This document shows, piece by piece, positions 1 to 10,715 of a stretch of 64,000 bases of DNA. The notes beneath the pieces were generated by a model. It made no database searches. It had not been told where the DNA came from and worked only from the letters and a program-made list of their open reading frames with translations. This stretch comes from Alphaproteobacteria bacterium (GTDB lineage Bacteria; Pseudomonadota; Alphaproteobacteria; Micavibrionales; Micavibrionaceae). Position numbers and translations under genes: made by a program. Where the stretch lies: the NCBI GenBank assembly GCA_009995045.1, contig JAACQG010000005.1, positions 166,360 through 230,359 of the forward strand, in the 5' to 3' direction. The first letter of the stretch is position 1. The number at the start of each line of letters is the position of its first letter.

Positions 1-844
1 AGACCCAGATGTTTCTGCGGATGTGCTTGCTGCGATCTATGGTAATGCCATGGAGGCAGGGATCAACGCAATGAATGACAATCCGGACATGGCATCGGAT
101 TATTTGTTTGTTGGGCAACGCCCCTTAATGGTCGATCCGCGTTTAGGTGATACGATCAGTCCGGACTCCAATATAAGCGTTGCGGATGTTATTGATTTGC
201 ATGAAAAACAAGATCAGTTTTTTGGTGATGATCCATTCATGTATAATTATGAGCCAGTCTTTTTCAAAGGTGAAGACGGCAAAACATATGTTGCTGCACA
301 AGATTACTTATCAAATGTATTGACCGTTCAGGAAGTTGATCTTGAGCATTGGGATCAGGTTCTACGCGACACCCCAAAATTACCAGGTGAAAATCAGCAT
401 GCATTTGATGTTCGTCTTGATGAAGCGCTTAGTCAGGTGAAAGGCCATGATTTGATCTTTCAAAATAACTTTGAGGAGAATCAGGCGACACTGGTAAATG
501 GTACTAGCGCGACAAGATTTCCGGATCTTTTACGTGCCAGAAATGTTCAGAGCTTTGATGTCGTTAAGGCGGAGATAACAGGAGAGTATGACGCAAATGT
601 AGCGGCTGCTGCTGCTGCAGATAGGGCGGCTCTTATTAAGGCGGCTACACCTGTTGGACAGGGTGCAACGGAGGCGTTTCAGCGTGCGACGGAGGGCGTT
701 AGCCCTTCCGCTATACGTACACCCGGTGCAGAATTTAGACAAACAGGGCAAGAGCTAACCACGCCAGTTGTGCCGACGAGTGATGGTACGATTCCCGCGC
801 CTGCGCCGCGCACTCAACAATTGGGTGTTAGTGGTTCCCCATAG
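1..844 (+). CDS. Protein of unknown function, 5' end outside window
   Basis: The reading frame is open from the first bases of the window (Asp-Pro-Asp-Val-Ser-Ala reads in frame from base 2), so the gene very probably starts upstream; the first in-window start, a GTG at 23, has no clear ribosome binding site. About 280 residues are visible. The N-terminal two thirds are acidic and look globular. The C-terminal 90 residues are low-complexity: an alanine run near residue 195, then a Pro/Thr/Gln-rich tail. I see no membrane segment and recognise no domain. The next gene on the same strand also has a Pro-rich tail, so the two could be one operon, but function is unknown. Confidence 0.6.
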   Translation, partial: DPDVSADVLAAIYGNAMEAGINAMNDNPDMASDYLFVGQRPLMVDPRLGDTISPDSNISVADVIDLHEKQDQFFGDDPFMYNYEPVFFKGEDGKTYVAAQDYLSNVLTVQEVDLEHWDQVLRDTPKLPGENQHAFDVRLDEALSQVKGHDLIFQNNFEENQATLVNGTSATRFPDLLRARNVQSFDVVKAEITGEYDANVAAAAAADRAALIKAATPVGQGATEAFQRATEGVSPSAIRTPGAEFRQTGQELTTPVVPTSDGTIPAPAPRTQQLGVSGSP

Positions 845-919
845 GCCGTCATCGCATTTCATGCGTGCATCATTTTTAGCGCTTGCGGCAAATCCACTAT
901 TACCGTTATCATTAATGTT

Positions 920-2047
920 ATGAATGATATGTCTTCGAGTAAATATAATGCCCAAAATGTTGATGATAATCGTCTTTTATCGGAGCATTATGAAGGGTTT
1001 TTAGATGCGCTTGATTTGCTTTATATCAAATCAAATTTAAGTGGACGTTTAAAGTTCTATGAGAGCTGGCCTTTTGTTGCGCGTTATCTTTTTGGTGATG
1101 AACTGATTGGTTTTGACCACGATGGGACAATAGATATCGAGCGTCGCCGTGTTTTAGAGGAAGAAGCGGAAGTTAAGCGCTTGGCACTCTTGGAGCTTGT
1201 GCAAACGGTAGAAGCCAAAAGCGTTGAGAAAAGCGTTTTACAGATCGAATATGTTGAGGCATTGGTTAAAAAATTGGGACGTGAGATGGCGCTATTGATT
1301 TATGCGCCTAAAATTGTGGATCGCTATCTTCCTGCTTCGACGGAGCAAGATGAGACAGTTGACGACAATCCTGATGATTTTGCCGTACCAAAGCCTAGGC
1401 CGAGTGATATTCCTGATGAATTTGCCTCTGCGCCCCCATTAAAGCCTATTGTCCCAGATATTGATGATGATATGGATGCCGTTCAACCGATCTCAGTTGA
1501 TCAGCCACAGCCAGAGGAGCCAGCCTCACCGCCGCCGCCTCCTTCGCAGCCATTATCAGAGCCTGAACCTTATCCTGACACTCCTCCTGCGCGCGGTGAG
1601 CACAGTGTTTCCTCAGATTTAAGCGAGCCTACACCATTATCTTCGTCTGAGATTAATGGGGAGATACCTGCGAAACCTTTGAAAACCGAGCCTGAGATAC
1701 CTGCTGAGCAAAGTGCAAGTGCGGAGGCTCAATCTATGCCTCCCGCGCATGAGCCGCCTCAAGATGATATAGCGCCAGATGCGCTATCGCCTGCTGATCA
1801 TACCATGGCAAAGGCGTCTGCGCCGATAGAAGCATCCGCAGTCGAAAAATTACCGCCCGCGCCGTCTGATCCAACTGTGCAAGATGTTTCCCAGCAGGCA
1901 AAGCATAAAGCGCTGGGTGATGGGGGGCCTATTGCCTCTCAAAAAATGACGTTTATTCCTTCTCGTCCTGATGAGCCTTCGAAATCGCCGCCAAAATTTG
2001 CGGGTGTTCCCGTGGTTGGTGAAAAGAAAAACGATCCGACAGAGTAA
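920..2047 (+). CDS. Unknown protein with a long proline-rich acidic tail
   Basis: A 375-residue protein. Residues 1-135 look globular and largely helical, with a charged Glu/Arg/Lys helix around 75-115. From about 140 to the end it is a disordered Pro/Glu/Ala/Ser tail with a run of six prolines near residue 205. There is no signal peptide, no transmembrane segment and no recognisable motif. The ATG at 920 lacks a convincing Shine-Dalgarno; an in-frame ATG four codons later (929) is an alternative. It lies 75 bp after the preceding gene on the same strand and converges on ctaA 11 bp downstream. Function unknown. Confidence 0.6.
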   Translation: MNDMSSSKYNAQNVDDNRLLSEHYEGFLDALDLLYIKSNLSGRLKFYESWPFVARYLFGDELIGFDHDGTIDIERRRVLEEEAEVKRLALLELVQTVEAKSVEKSVLQIEYVEALVKKLGREMALLIYAPKIVDRYLPASTEQDETVDDNPDDFAVPKPRPSDIPDEFASAPPLKPIVPDIDDDMDAVQPISVDQPQPEEPASPPPPPSQPLSEPEPYPDTPPARGEHSVSSDLSEPTPLSSSEINGEIPAKPLKTEPEIPAEQSASAEAQSMPPAHEPPQDDIAPDALSPADHTMAKASAPIEASAVEKLPPAPSDPTVQDVSQQAKHKALGDGGPIASQKMTFIPSRPDEPSKSPPKFAGVPVVGEKKNDPTE

Positions 2048-2058
2048 TCGGCTGAACC

Positions 2059-3081
2059 TTAGCTCGGTTTATAAATACGCAAATTAACCATCATTAGGCC
2101 GAGCAGAATTAGCGCTCCTGTTTGGTGCAGCACCGCGATTGGAATATAGACATGTGACATGAGCGTCGTTAGTCCAAGCGCGAATTGTACCAAGACCATC
2201 GCGCCAAGTGCGTAATTGCTCCAATGGCGAATCCCTGATTTATAGGCGTGAATAACGAGGCTTATGGTCGCCGTGGCTGTTAACATGGCAAGCCAGCGGT
2301 GAATAAACTGTACGCCCGATGGTGTTTCAAAAAAATTAATCCAAAGCGGGCTGTATTGATTGATATCGGGAGGCACCCATTGTCCGCCCATTTTAGGGAA
2401 TGAATCGTTATAAATTAATCCCGCATCAAGCCCCGCAACATACGCGCCCCAGAATATGGTGACGATCAGACATCCGAGCACGGCCCAAGTATGGGTATAT
2501 AGTTTTGCGATGCCTTTGCCATATGTTGCGCGGATTGACAATGCACACCAGAGCAACAGTGAAAAGACGAGGAAAGCGAGCGATAAATGCGCGGCAAGGC
2601 GATAGTGGCTAACATAGGGTTCATCAACGAGACCGCTTTTGACCATGTACCATCCCATTAATCCCTGACATCCGCCGAGCAATAGCAGGCCGAAAAATTT
2701 GAGGCCGTATCCGCTTGGTATTTTCTTTGTAATGGCGAACCACAAGAGAGGTAAAGCAAAGACAAGGCCGATGCAGCGCCCTAAAAAGCGGTGGAACCAT
2801 TCCCAGAAGAAGATTTGTTTGAAATCATGCAAATCCATCCAGAAATGTTTCTTTTGAAATTCCGGTGATGCTTTGTAGAGTTCATATACGCGATCCCATT
2901 CGTCATGGTGCATTGGCGGGAGGAAGCCGAGAAGGGGGCGCCATTCGACCATCGATAATCCAGAGTCAGTGAGGCGTGTTATCGCGCCGACAATGACCAT
3001 TGTAAATACAAGCGCACAACATGCGTATAGCCAGCCAACAACGGCGTTATGATGATTATTTTTGGTTATTGTGATGGTCAT
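2059..3081 (-). CDS. ctaA: Heme A synthase (COX15/CtaA type 2)
   Basis: Converts heme O to heme A in the cytoplasmic membrane for aa3-type cytochrome oxidase. The 340-residue product has about eight hydrophobic segments and the four heme-associated histidines of the family, in the contexts WEWFHRFLG, YRLAAHLSL, QFIHRWLA and VLHQTGA. The GAITRLTDSGLSMVEW stretch near residue 30 is characteristic of the alphaproteobacterial/mitochondrial COX15 type. I start at 3081 because an AAGAAGAG ribosome binding site precedes that ATG; the frame extends 32 codons further upstream without support and would run into the divergent gene at 3152. It converges on the preceding Pro-rich gene. Family call is firm. 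Confidence 0.93.
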   Translation of the reverse strand: MTITITKNNHHNAVVGWLYACCALVFTMVIVGAITRLTDSGLSMVEWRPLLGFLPPMHHDEWDRVYELYKASPEFQKKHFWMDLHDFKQIFFWEWFHRFLGRCIGLVFALPLLWFAITKKIPSGYGLKFFGLLLLGGCQGLMGWYMVKSGLVDEPYVSHYRLAAHLSLAFLVFSLLLWCALSIRATYGKGIAKLYTHTWAVLGCLIVTIFWGAYVAGLDAGLIYNDSFPKMGGQWVPPDINQYSPLWINFFETPSGVQFIHRWLAMLTATATISLVIHAYKSGIRHWSNYALGAMVLVQFALGLTTLMSHVYIPIAVLHQTGALILLGLMMVNLRIYKPS

Positions 3082-3151
3082 ATCGCTCTTCTTGACGTAT
3101 TGTCTGAATTCGTTATTTTCTATTATATAGTTGATTTTATCTGGAGAGCCA

Positions 3152-3955
3152 ATGGGCCTGAAACCAAAAAGCGCCAATTTTGATTTTTTGTCCGCGGCGC
3201 ATACTGGTTATCGCACGGCTTGGGATAATCATGCATCCCTATTGCGGCTTGCTGCGCTGCCGATTTTGATCAAAATCGGGTGTATTGCGGCGATTGTATT
3301 CTTGGGGTTTAACAATCAAATTCTTCGCCATGGGCTCATGATGATTCCGTCCTATTTCGCGGAAGGGTTTTTGATTGCTTATATCATCCGTACGCTTCAT
3401 GCGGGCGATGATTTGGCTGCGGATGTTAAGCAGGCGCGGCGTCATTTTGATGATGTGCTTGCGGGAATGATTGCCTTTGTCTTGATACAATTGGTTCTTG
3501 CGTTTGTGATTGGTTACACGTTGAGCGCAATGCCAGACATGCCGACAGATGTAGCGGCGGCCGATATCACAGCGGATCAGCAATCTAACGCAATGCAGGG
3601 CTTTTTCATGGCGCTTAGCGTTCTTGCGTTTATGCTTTGGGCGTTTCGCTTTGCGTGGTTGCATGTGCCGATTGCGATGGGCATTCCGCTGTCTAAATTT
3701 TTGGTGCGGATACAATCATTTTCTGCTTCTTTTCCAATGCTAGGATGCTGGCTTGCGGTGTTTATGCCACTTGCGTTTGCGATGGTTATGATATCGCAGG
3801 GGATATCAATGGTTTTGCCAGAAACTGCAGGTGCGGAGAGCCAACTGGCGGTGCTTGTTATTGGATCATTTCAGGGCTTTTGCGAGATTGTGATTAATGT
3901 TGTGAGTGCGATTGCAATGTCGTATGGATTTAAATCCTTGATGGACGCCAAATAA
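3152..3955 (+). CDS. Multi-pass membrane protein of unknown function
   Basis: A 267-residue integral membrane protein with about six hydrophobic segments: two between residues 35 and 90, one near 105-125, one near 150-175, and two in the C-terminal third. A short soluble loop with Asp/Thr/Ala lies near residues 130-145. I start at the ATG at 3152, which has GGAG about 6 bases upstream; a TTG 21 bases earlier is possible but less likely. It is divergent from ctaA (70 bp) and followed 18 bp later by a ferredoxin gene on the same strand, suggesting co-transcription. I do not recognise the family. Confidence 0.75.
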   Translation: MGLKPKSANFDFLSAAHTGYRTAWDNHASLLRLAALPILIKIGCIAAIVFLGFNNQILRHGLMMIPSYFAEGFLIAYIIRTLHAGDDLAADVKQARRHFDDVLAGMIAFVLIQLVLAFVIGYTLSAMPDMPTDVAAADITADQQSNAMQGFFMALSVLAFMLWAFRFAWLHVPIAMGIPLSKFLVRIQSFSASFPMLGCWLAVFMPLAFAMVMISQGISMVLPETAGAESQLAVLVIGSFQGFCEIVINVVSAIAMSYGFKSLMDAK

Positions 3956-3973
3956 AGAGGTAAATAACGACCC

Positions 3974-4288
3974 ATGAAAATATTTGTTACAGACCAAGAT
4001 GGTAAAGAACATGAATTAGACGCGATCGAAGGATGGCGTGTGATGGAAATTATCCGCGACCACGGATTGCCGATTAAGGCAGAATGCGGCGGCGCGTGTG
4101 CATGCGCGACATGCCACGTCTATGTGGATGAAGACTGGCAAGACAAGCTTGTCGAGATGACAGATGAAGAAGAAGAGATGCTTGATGAGGCATTTGAAGT
4201 GGAAGACAATTCCCGCCTTAGCTGTCAGCTTATCATGAGTGAAGAGCTTAATGGCCTGAAGGTCAAGCTTGCCGTATACCCGCAATAA
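3974..4288 (+). CDS. [2Fe-2S] ferredoxin, adrenodoxin/Fdx type
   Basis: A 104-residue soluble electron carrier. The cluster ligands are Cys38, Cys44 and Cys47 (C-x5-C-x2-C) and Cys84, the spacing of the adrenodoxin-like ferredoxins that serve Fe-S assembly and redox enzymes, not the plant photosynthetic type. The helix between residues 60 and 78 is very acidic, as expected for partner docking. There is no isc operon alongside; it follows a membrane-protein gene by 18 bp and is closed by a strong hairpin terminator. Such ferredoxins can donate electrons to COX15-like enzymes, but a link to the nearby ctaA is inference only. Confidence 0.92.
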   Translation: MKIFVTDQDGKEHELDAIEGWRVMEIIRDHGLPIKAECGGACACATCHVYVDEDWQDKLVEMTDEEEEMLDEAFEVEDNSRLSCQLIMSEELNGLKVKLAVYPQ

Positions 4289-4314
4289 GCTCTCTGGTTC
4301 AGCTTCAGCTCCCT

Positions 4315-4353
4315 AACGGGCATTCCATATGAATGCCCGTTATCTTGTTTTTA
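4315..4353 (+). terminator. Intrinsic terminator after ferredoxin gene
   Basis: A perfect 11-bp inverted repeat (AACGGGCATTC, loop CATAT, GAATGCCCGTT) at 4315-4341 is followed by ATCTTGTTTTTAAATTT. The U-rich tract lies on the + strand side, so it ends the ferredoxin transcript; the opposite-strand decarboxylase gene would get only the hairpin. Confidence 0.85.
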
Positions 4354-5628
4354 AATTTCTATAGATTTTGCTTTAGATTGGCTGCGCGCCACTTCTTTTT
4401 GCACGATGATTTTATGGACAGAGCCAAAGCCGTTGAAATCTGTACGTGATACTTCGCCGTATGCACCAAGCTGATCAAGCATGATCCAGTCGCCGACTTG
4501 TACGTTTTCCGGCAACATAAATGGGCCATGCATCATATCAACTGAATCGCAAGTTGGTCCCGCAAAGCGGAATGCTTTCAGCGTTGCGCTTTCGTCTGTT
4601 TGTTCGCGTGTGATCAATTTGGCGGGGTAGGGCAGGCCGATCGAGCCGCCGGCTTCAAAGAGGCCGCCATATGTTCCGTCATTTAAATACAGAAGATCAT
4701 CTTTGCGTCCTTCGACGCGGACAATCAATGATCCCGCACATGCAACAAGGCCGCGGCCAACTTCGCATAAAAGTTGAAGGTGGCCGAGGTTATGGGCTGT
4801 GATTGCAGCTGCGATGTTTTTGGTGAATGCATCAAGCGGAGGAATGGCTGTTACATCTGTGTTTAATTCAGCCGGGAAGCCTCCACCGATATCGAGCACT
4901 TCAATCTCTACGCCGCTCTCGCGGATAACGGTGGCGGCGTGCGCCAAAGCTCTAGAATAGATCTCTGGGTCGCTGCACTGTGTACCAACATGGAAGCTGA
5001 GGCCTAGTTTTTTGCAATAGGGACGGCATGCGCGCAATAGCTCAATCGCTTGTGCGGGTTTTGCGCCGAATTTGCTTGAGAAATCGGTGGCGACATCTTT
5101 GCCACTGTTGTCTTTTGGAATGGCCATGCGCACGAATAATTCAAGATCCGGCGCCGCGTTTGTTTCTTCAAGGATTTTTTCAAGCTCGCCAGCATAGTCG
5201 AGGACGAAGGCACGTACGTTGTGGTTGACGTACGCTTCGCGAATGGCTTCTGGCGCTTTAATCGGGTGCATGAAATAGATTTTTGCATCAGGGAATAGGC
5301 CACGAATGAGGCGTACTTCCGCAATTGACGCAGCGTCAAATTTGCGTACGCCGCCCGCATACATGGTTTTTAGTAAAAGCTTATCAGGGTTGCATTTCAC
5401 CGCATATAAAACCTCGCCAGTGAATGCGGAAATGAATTCACGTGTTTTGTCGAATAGCTTTTCCGGATGCAAGATCGGCACCGGAATGGCTGGGTTTAAA
5501 GTGCGTATGAATGCATCATCAATGTCGTGGTCGACACGCAATGTTTCGTGATCAGCAAGCTGATCTTCATGCAAAGTGAATTGTAAAATAGAACGGCTGC
5601 GATTTTCGCAGAGGAAATCGTTGGTCAT
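4351..5628 (-). CDS. Ornithine/lysine decarboxylase, alanine-racemase-fold PLP type
   Basis: A 425-residue PLP enzyme of the fold-III (eukaryotic-ODC-like) decarboxylases, which make putrescine or cadaverine for polyamine synthesis. Visible signatures are the PLP lysine Lys78 in YAVKCNP, the phosphate-binding glycine loop DIGGGFP in the middle, EVGRGLV (EPGR in most homologues), and the inter-subunit active-site motif CDSVD near residue 355. Family length is about 390-430. I start at the ATG at 5628; a TTG one codon earlier is possible. It is a single gene, with no agmatinase or spermidine genes alongside. Whether ornithine or lysine is preferred cannot be read from the sequence. Confidence 0.9.
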   Translation of the reverse strand: MTNDFLCENRSRSILQFTLHEDQLADHETLRVDHDIDDAFIRTLNPAIPVPILHPEKLFDKTREFISAFTGEVLYAVKCNPDKLLLKTMYAGGVRKFDAASIAEVRLIRGLFPDAKIYFMHPIKAPEAIREAYVNHNVRAFVLDYAGELEKILEETNAAPDLELFVRMAIPKDNSGKDVATDFSSKFGAKPAQAIELLRACRPYCKKLGLSFHVGTQCSDPEIYSRALAHAATVIRESGVEIEVLDIGGGFPAELNTDVTAIPPLDAFTKNIAAAITAHNLGHLQLLCEVGRGLVACAGSLIVRVEGRKDDLLYLNDGTYGGLFEAGGSIGLPYPAKLITREQTDESATLKAFRFAGPTCDSVDMMHGPFMLPENVQVGDWIMLDQLGAYGEVSRTDFNGFGSVHKIIVQKEVARSQSKAKSIEI

Positions 5629-5792
5629 CAACTGTAAACCCTATATTAAAGGACATTGCCCTAGTTAAAACAAGATGTACGTCGTAGCATAACCACCGAA
5701 GCGCCATAGACACGTGCGTATATTCTTTATATGAGGAATACGTAATTTTTACAAGAAAAAATTACAGGCAGTTCTATTTTTTCTGCTATCCC

Positions 5793-7280
5793 TTACATTC
5801 TGCGGACTTTATCGATAAAGTTATCGATCTGTGTTTGCACCGTGTTCGATTTTTCATCGACATCTTTTGCGTTTTCTAACACTTCAATTGATGCTTTGCT
5901 GGTTTCTTCCGAGGCGAGTCGCACGCCAGAGATGTTTTCCGCAATTTCTCGCGTGGCAGATGTTTGTTCAGCCGCGGAAATCATGATAGATTCTGAAATT
6001 TCCTGCACCTGATTGATGATGGCCGTGATTTCTTGAACGGATGTCGATGATTCTTGGCAGGCGGCGATAATGTCGCTGACTGTTTTTTCGACTTCTTCCG
6101 TTGCTTTTGCTGTATCCGTGGCCAGTGCCTTGACTTCATTGGCAACAACGGCGAAGCCTTTTCCTGCTTCACCTGCTCTTGCGGCTTCAATGGTTGCGTT
6201 GAGCGCCAAAAGATTGGTCTGGTCGGCAATTGAATTAATCAGTGCAATCGTCTCTGTGATTTTGTTGGTTGTTTCTAAAAGCAGAACCATTTTCGAAGAT
6301 GTATCAATCGCTTTTTCAGAGGCGGTTTGTGACACCTTATTGGATTCGGTCATGCGTCTTGCGACTTCTTCGACCGAGGCCAATAGCTCGTCTGTGGCGG
6401 AGGCAACGGATGAGGATTGATGTGACGTTTCTTCGGATGCAGAGGATAGTGTTTGCGAGATTGCCTGCATTTGTGTTGCGGAGCGTGTTAAATCAACGAC
6501 GAGCGATTTTACTTCGCTCTCGAATGTGTTTGCGAGTTGTTGATTTTCTTCCTTGCGCTCGGTTAGATCGGTTGCAAATTTGATGACGCGAAATGGGCGA
6601 CCGCTTGCATCCATGATTGGATTATATGATGCCTCAATCCAGACTTCGCTGCCATCTTTGCGGATGCGTTTAAATTGCTGTGCGACAAACTGGCCTGCTG
6701 CGAGCTTTTTCCAAAATTCTTGATATTGCTCCGTGTGTTTTTCATCTTCGGGGACGAAGATGCGGTGATGTTTGCCTTTTATTTCGCTTAGATCATATCC
6801 AAGGGTATCTAGGAAGTTTTTGTTCGCATTGATGATTGTGCCGTCAATTTCGAATTCGATCACGGCTTGCGATCTTCCAATGGCTTCGATTTGGCCTTTT
6901 CTGTAGGCGTCTTCTAAAACGCGTTTGGTTACGTCTGTTGCGTATTTGATAACACGATAAGGATTGCCTTTTTCATCGAGGATGGCGTTATACGAGGCCT
7001 CGATCCAAATTTCATCACCGTTTTTAGTGATGCGCTTATATTGCGCTGTGAATGATTTGCCGTTTTTAAGGTCACGCCAGAAATTTTCGTATTCATCGCT
7101 TTGGGTGAATTTATTTTCAACAAACATACTGTGGTGTTTGCCTTTTACCTCTTCTAATGAATATCCGAGTGCGTTTAAGAAGTTTTCATTGGCGCCAATG
7201 ATGGTTCCATCAAGCTCAAATTCGATCACTGCGTATGATTTGTTGAGGGCCTTAAGCGTATCTCTACTGCGGTTTTTCAT
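5793..7280 (-). CDS. Soluble methyl-accepting chemotaxis protein, PAS-PAS-MCP
   Basis: A 495-residue cytoplasmic chemoreceptor. Two PAS domains with their PAC tails occupy roughly residues 10-120 and 130-245; they share blocks such as AVIEFE.DGTII and [18 protein letters not shown], so they arose by tandem duplication. A coiled-coil signalling domain follows, with its hairpin tip around residues 375-405 ([22 protein letters not shown]). I see no transmembrane segment and no C-terminal CheB/CheR pentapeptide. PAS domains of this kind often bind heme or flavin and sense oxygen or redox state, but I cannot show a cofactor here. It stands alone without che genes. An operator-like array of dyads lies upstream. 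Confidence 0.93.
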   Translation of the reverse strand: MKNRSRDTLKALNKSYAVIEFELDGTIIGANENFLNALGYSLEEVKGKHHSMFVENKFTQSDEYENFWRDLKNGKSFTAQYKRITKNGDEIWIEASYNAILDEKGNPYRVIKYATDVTKRVLEDAYRKGQIEAIGRSQAVIEFEIDGTIINANKNFLDTLGYDLSEIKGKHHRIFVPEDEKHTEQYQEFWKKLAAGQFVAQQFKRIRKDGSEVWIEASYNPIMDASGRPFRVIKFATDLTERKEENQQLANTFESEVKSLVVDLTRSATQMQAISQTLSSASEETSHQSSSVASATDELLASVEEVARRMTESNKVSQTASEKAIDTSSKMVLLLETTNKITETIALINSIADQTNLLALNATIEAARAGEAGKGFAVVANEVKALATDTAKATEEVEKTVSDIIAACQESSTSVQEITAIINQVQEISESIMISAAEQTSATREIAENISGVRLASEETSKASIEVLENAKDVDEKSNTVQTQIDNFIDKVRRM

Positions 7281-7339
7281 TAATATAGGTGCATTCCTTG
7301 CGTGAGTTAAACTATAGATTGTATTTATTATAATTCGTA

Positions 7340-7457
7340 ATACTTATAGTATAAAGTATATTTATTGAATTATATTTCAATGGCTTGTGCCTGTTTTTTT
7401 TAAAGCCAGTTGCGCGCCATATACTTTGGTATATGTCGGATATATACTAAAGTATAT
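7340..7457. promoter_or_regulatory. Array of ATACT...AGTAT dyads upstream of chemoreceptor
   Basis: Three related palindromes lie in the 184 bp between the chemoreceptor start and the usg stop: ATACTTATAGTAT at 7340-7352, ATATACTTTGGTATAT at 7419-7434 and ATATACTAAAGTATAT at 7442-7457. The last two are also inverted copies of each other around GTCGGAT, with one mismatch. There is no U-tract suited to a terminator on either side. The likely role is a repressor or activator binding array for the chemoreceptor gene; the binding protein is unknown. Confidence 0.5.
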
Positions 7458-7464
7458 GTTTGGC

Positions 7465-7728
7465 TTACTGGAGTGTCGCTTGCCAATCGGCGTTGCGATA
7501 ATCGCTGGATGTGATGATTTGTGTTTTCGCGACATAGACGGAGTGGAGTTTTCCATCGATTTTCTTTTCCCAGAAGTCGAGGAATTTTGTAAGTTCGGGA
7601 AATTGAGGGGCGAGATCGTATTCTTGCCAGATGAATTCCTGCAAGATTTGTTCGAAATCAGGCATGTGATAATAAATTTGCGCCGTTGTCAGGCGGTAAT
7701 CTTTAATTTGCTTATCTAAATCAGCCAT
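7465..7728 (-). CDS. usg: Usg-family protein
   Basis: An 87-residue protein matching the small Usg family of alphaproteobacteria in its whole-length pattern: LTTAQIYYHMPDF, then WQEYDLAPQFPELTKFLDFW, then a C-terminal part with LHSVYVA. The family is often found near trp genes and has no established biochemical function. The start at 7728 is chosen because a perfect AGGAGG lies 7 bases upstream; an open frame continues 13 codons further without support. No trp genes are visible nearby, so here it is a stand-alone gene upstream of the chemoreceptor. Confidence 0.85.
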   Translation of the reverse strand: MADLDKQIKDYRLTTAQIYYHMPDFEQILQEFIWQEYDLAPQFPELTKFLDFWEKKIDGKLHSVYVAKTQIITSSDYRNADWQATLQ

Positions 7729-7845
7729 TTTTTCCTCCTGTACCCGATACTTGGGCATTTTAGGCATTTGCTCATAGTCATAGGCATTCTATCCCATATT
7801 CTTATTTTACCTCGAAATGGTTGCGGAAGGGTTAAATACAAAAGT

Positions 7846-8394
7846 TTAGGGTTTTGGAGGCGGTGGTTGCGCTGCGGGTGTTGAAAGCTTGTCCTGGATG
7901 CATTCGTCGATCTCAGCCTTGATATTATTTGCTGTGGTTTCAGTCCATGCGGGTGGCTGTGGTGAAATTGCTTCATCCTCAAAAACAGGCTCATCAGTCC
8001 TGCTTAGCGGGGCGCGGTCACCAAGTTTTTGATTGCTGATATAGTCGGAGCCTACTTGATGTCTCTCGCTTCTGGTATTTGTGGGGTCGCCTTGCGCAGA
8101 TGTACTGACGATAACATCTGTAGATACACTATCGCCTCTCACCGTTACTTCAATTTCGTTTTCACTCACGATTGTTTTATTATCCCCGGCTGGTGTTGTG
8201 ACGCCCGATTTGCTTACTGAATGGTGTTCTCTTCCAAGAACCGGATCAATTGCACCTCGTGTGAAGGCGTGTCTGTCCCACGTTGATTGCAGGCCTTCTT
8301 CGCTCGCTGTTATATCTGGATTAGCGCCGCTTACAACTTCATCTGCGCAGCCTGCAGCGGTTCCAAAGGTATCATTTACAAATTCTCTTCCCAT
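7846..8394 (-). CDS. Hypothetical protein, low-complexity, possibly disordered
   Basis: A 182-residue open frame, acidic and rich in Ser/Thr/Asp, with no signal peptide, membrane segment or recognisable domain. The C-terminus is a short Pro-rich tail (AAQPPPPKP). The start ATG has no clear Shine-Dalgarno. A shorter open frame (108 codons) lies antisense on the + strand; the minus-strand frame is preferred because it is longer and its composition resembles the Pro-tailed protein at 920. Its reality is uncertain. Confidence 0.45.
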   Translation of the reverse strand: MGREFVNDTFGTAAGCADEVVSGANPDITASEEGLQSTWDRHAFTRGAIDPVLGREHHSVSKSGVTTPAGDNKTIVSENEIEVTVRGDSVSTDVIVSTSAQGDPTNTRSERHQVGSDYISNQKLGDRAPLSRTDEPVFEDEAISPQPPAWTETTANNIKAEIDECIQDKLSTPAAQPPPPKP

Positions 8395-8464
8395 ATATGC
8401 ATTATAAAGCCATTCATTTAATTTTGATTTAACCTAAACATTGCATGTAATTTTCTTAATAAGC

Positions 8465-8493
8465 CTTGAAAATCCTTACTGCCTATCCTATAT
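8465..8493 (+). promoter_or_regulatory. Sigma-32-like heat-shock promoter of groESL
   Basis: CTTGAAA at 8465-8471 and CCTATAT at 8487-8493, 15 bp apart, resemble the RpoH consensus (CTTGAAA, 11-16 bp, CCCCATNT). The position, 130 bp before groES, fits. No CIRCE repeat (TTAGCACTC-N9-GAGTGCTAA) for HrcA is visible, so control is probably through RpoH alone. Confidence 0.55.
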
Positions 8494-8622
8494 CTACAGT
8501 GCTTCGTTAAACATGAGTCTCTATAAGGCTTTGCGAGGCGTTGGAGGGGCTTTTAAACTGGCTTCGTTTGAAGTGGTAAGAAAGCCTGCTTGTTAACAAC
8601 TAAACTAAAGGAGAAAGTCGAA

Positions 8623-8913
8623 ATGGCAAAATTTCGTCCTCTACATGATCGCGTTCTCGTCCGCCGCATTGAAGCGGATACTAAAACAAAAGGTGGGATC
8701 ATCATCCCCGACACAGCATCAGAAAAACCCATGGAAGGTCAGGTCGTAGCGGTTGGTTCCGGTCACGTGAACGATAACGGCGACGTACGTCCATTGGATG
8801 TTAAAGAAGGTGACAATGTTATCTTCTCTAAATGGGCTGGTACAGAAGTAACCATCGATGGCGAAGAGCTTATGGTTATGAAGGAATCCGACATTATCGG
8901 CATAGTGGCCTAG
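8623..8913 (+). CDS. groES: Co-chaperonin GroES
   Basis: The 96-residue co-chaperonin that caps the GroEL cylinder. It shows the family start [12 protein letters not shown], the mobile-loop region around residues 17-33 ([11 protein letters not shown]), and the C-terminal pattern [14 protein letters not shown] begin at the ATG at 8623, preceded by AAGGAG; eleven further codons upstream are open but unlikely to be translated. groEL follows after 142 bp, an unusually long gap that holds a structured repeat. Expression is probably driven from the sigma-32-like promoter at 8465. Confidence 0.98.
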   Translation: MAKFRPLHDRVLVRRIEADTKTKGGIIIPDTASEKPMEGQVVAVGSGHVNDNGDVRPLDVKEGDNVIFSKWAGTEVTIDGEELMVMKESDIIGIVA

Positions 8914-8915
8914 TC

Positions 8916-8996
8916 TTTTTGTGCGATGGCGTTGTTGAATTGCGGCTCGCGTACTACTCGTACGCTTCGCCTTATTCGCCTAGCCACGAACAAAAA
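8916..8996 (+). repeat. Structured repeat, copy 1, between groES and groEL
   Basis: This 81-nt element folds into a long interrupted hairpin. The outer arm TTTTTGTGCGATGGC (8916-8930) pairs with GCCACGAACAAAAA (8983-8996), GAAT pairs with ATTC, and the apex is GCGTAC-TACTC-GTACGC (8949-8965). It shares TGGCGTYGTT and TTYGCCTAGCCA with the copy after groEL (10716-10824), while the stems differ in sequence but remain paired. It could be an mRNA processing or stability element, or a non-coding mobile repeat. It is not a canonical terminator, since no U-tract follows. Confidence 0.75.
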
Positions 8997-9028
8997 TCCG
9001 TTGCCACTATTTATAAATTAGAACTTAA

Positions 9029-10708
<1,680 letters not shown>

Positions 10709-10715
10709 GCCGCTT

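Noticed and set aside
8081-8407. A 108-codon + strand frame antisense to the unknown gene at 7846-8394
   Set aside because: Shorter than the opposite frame and without a ribosome binding site. Since neither frame is well supported, the choice is not firm.
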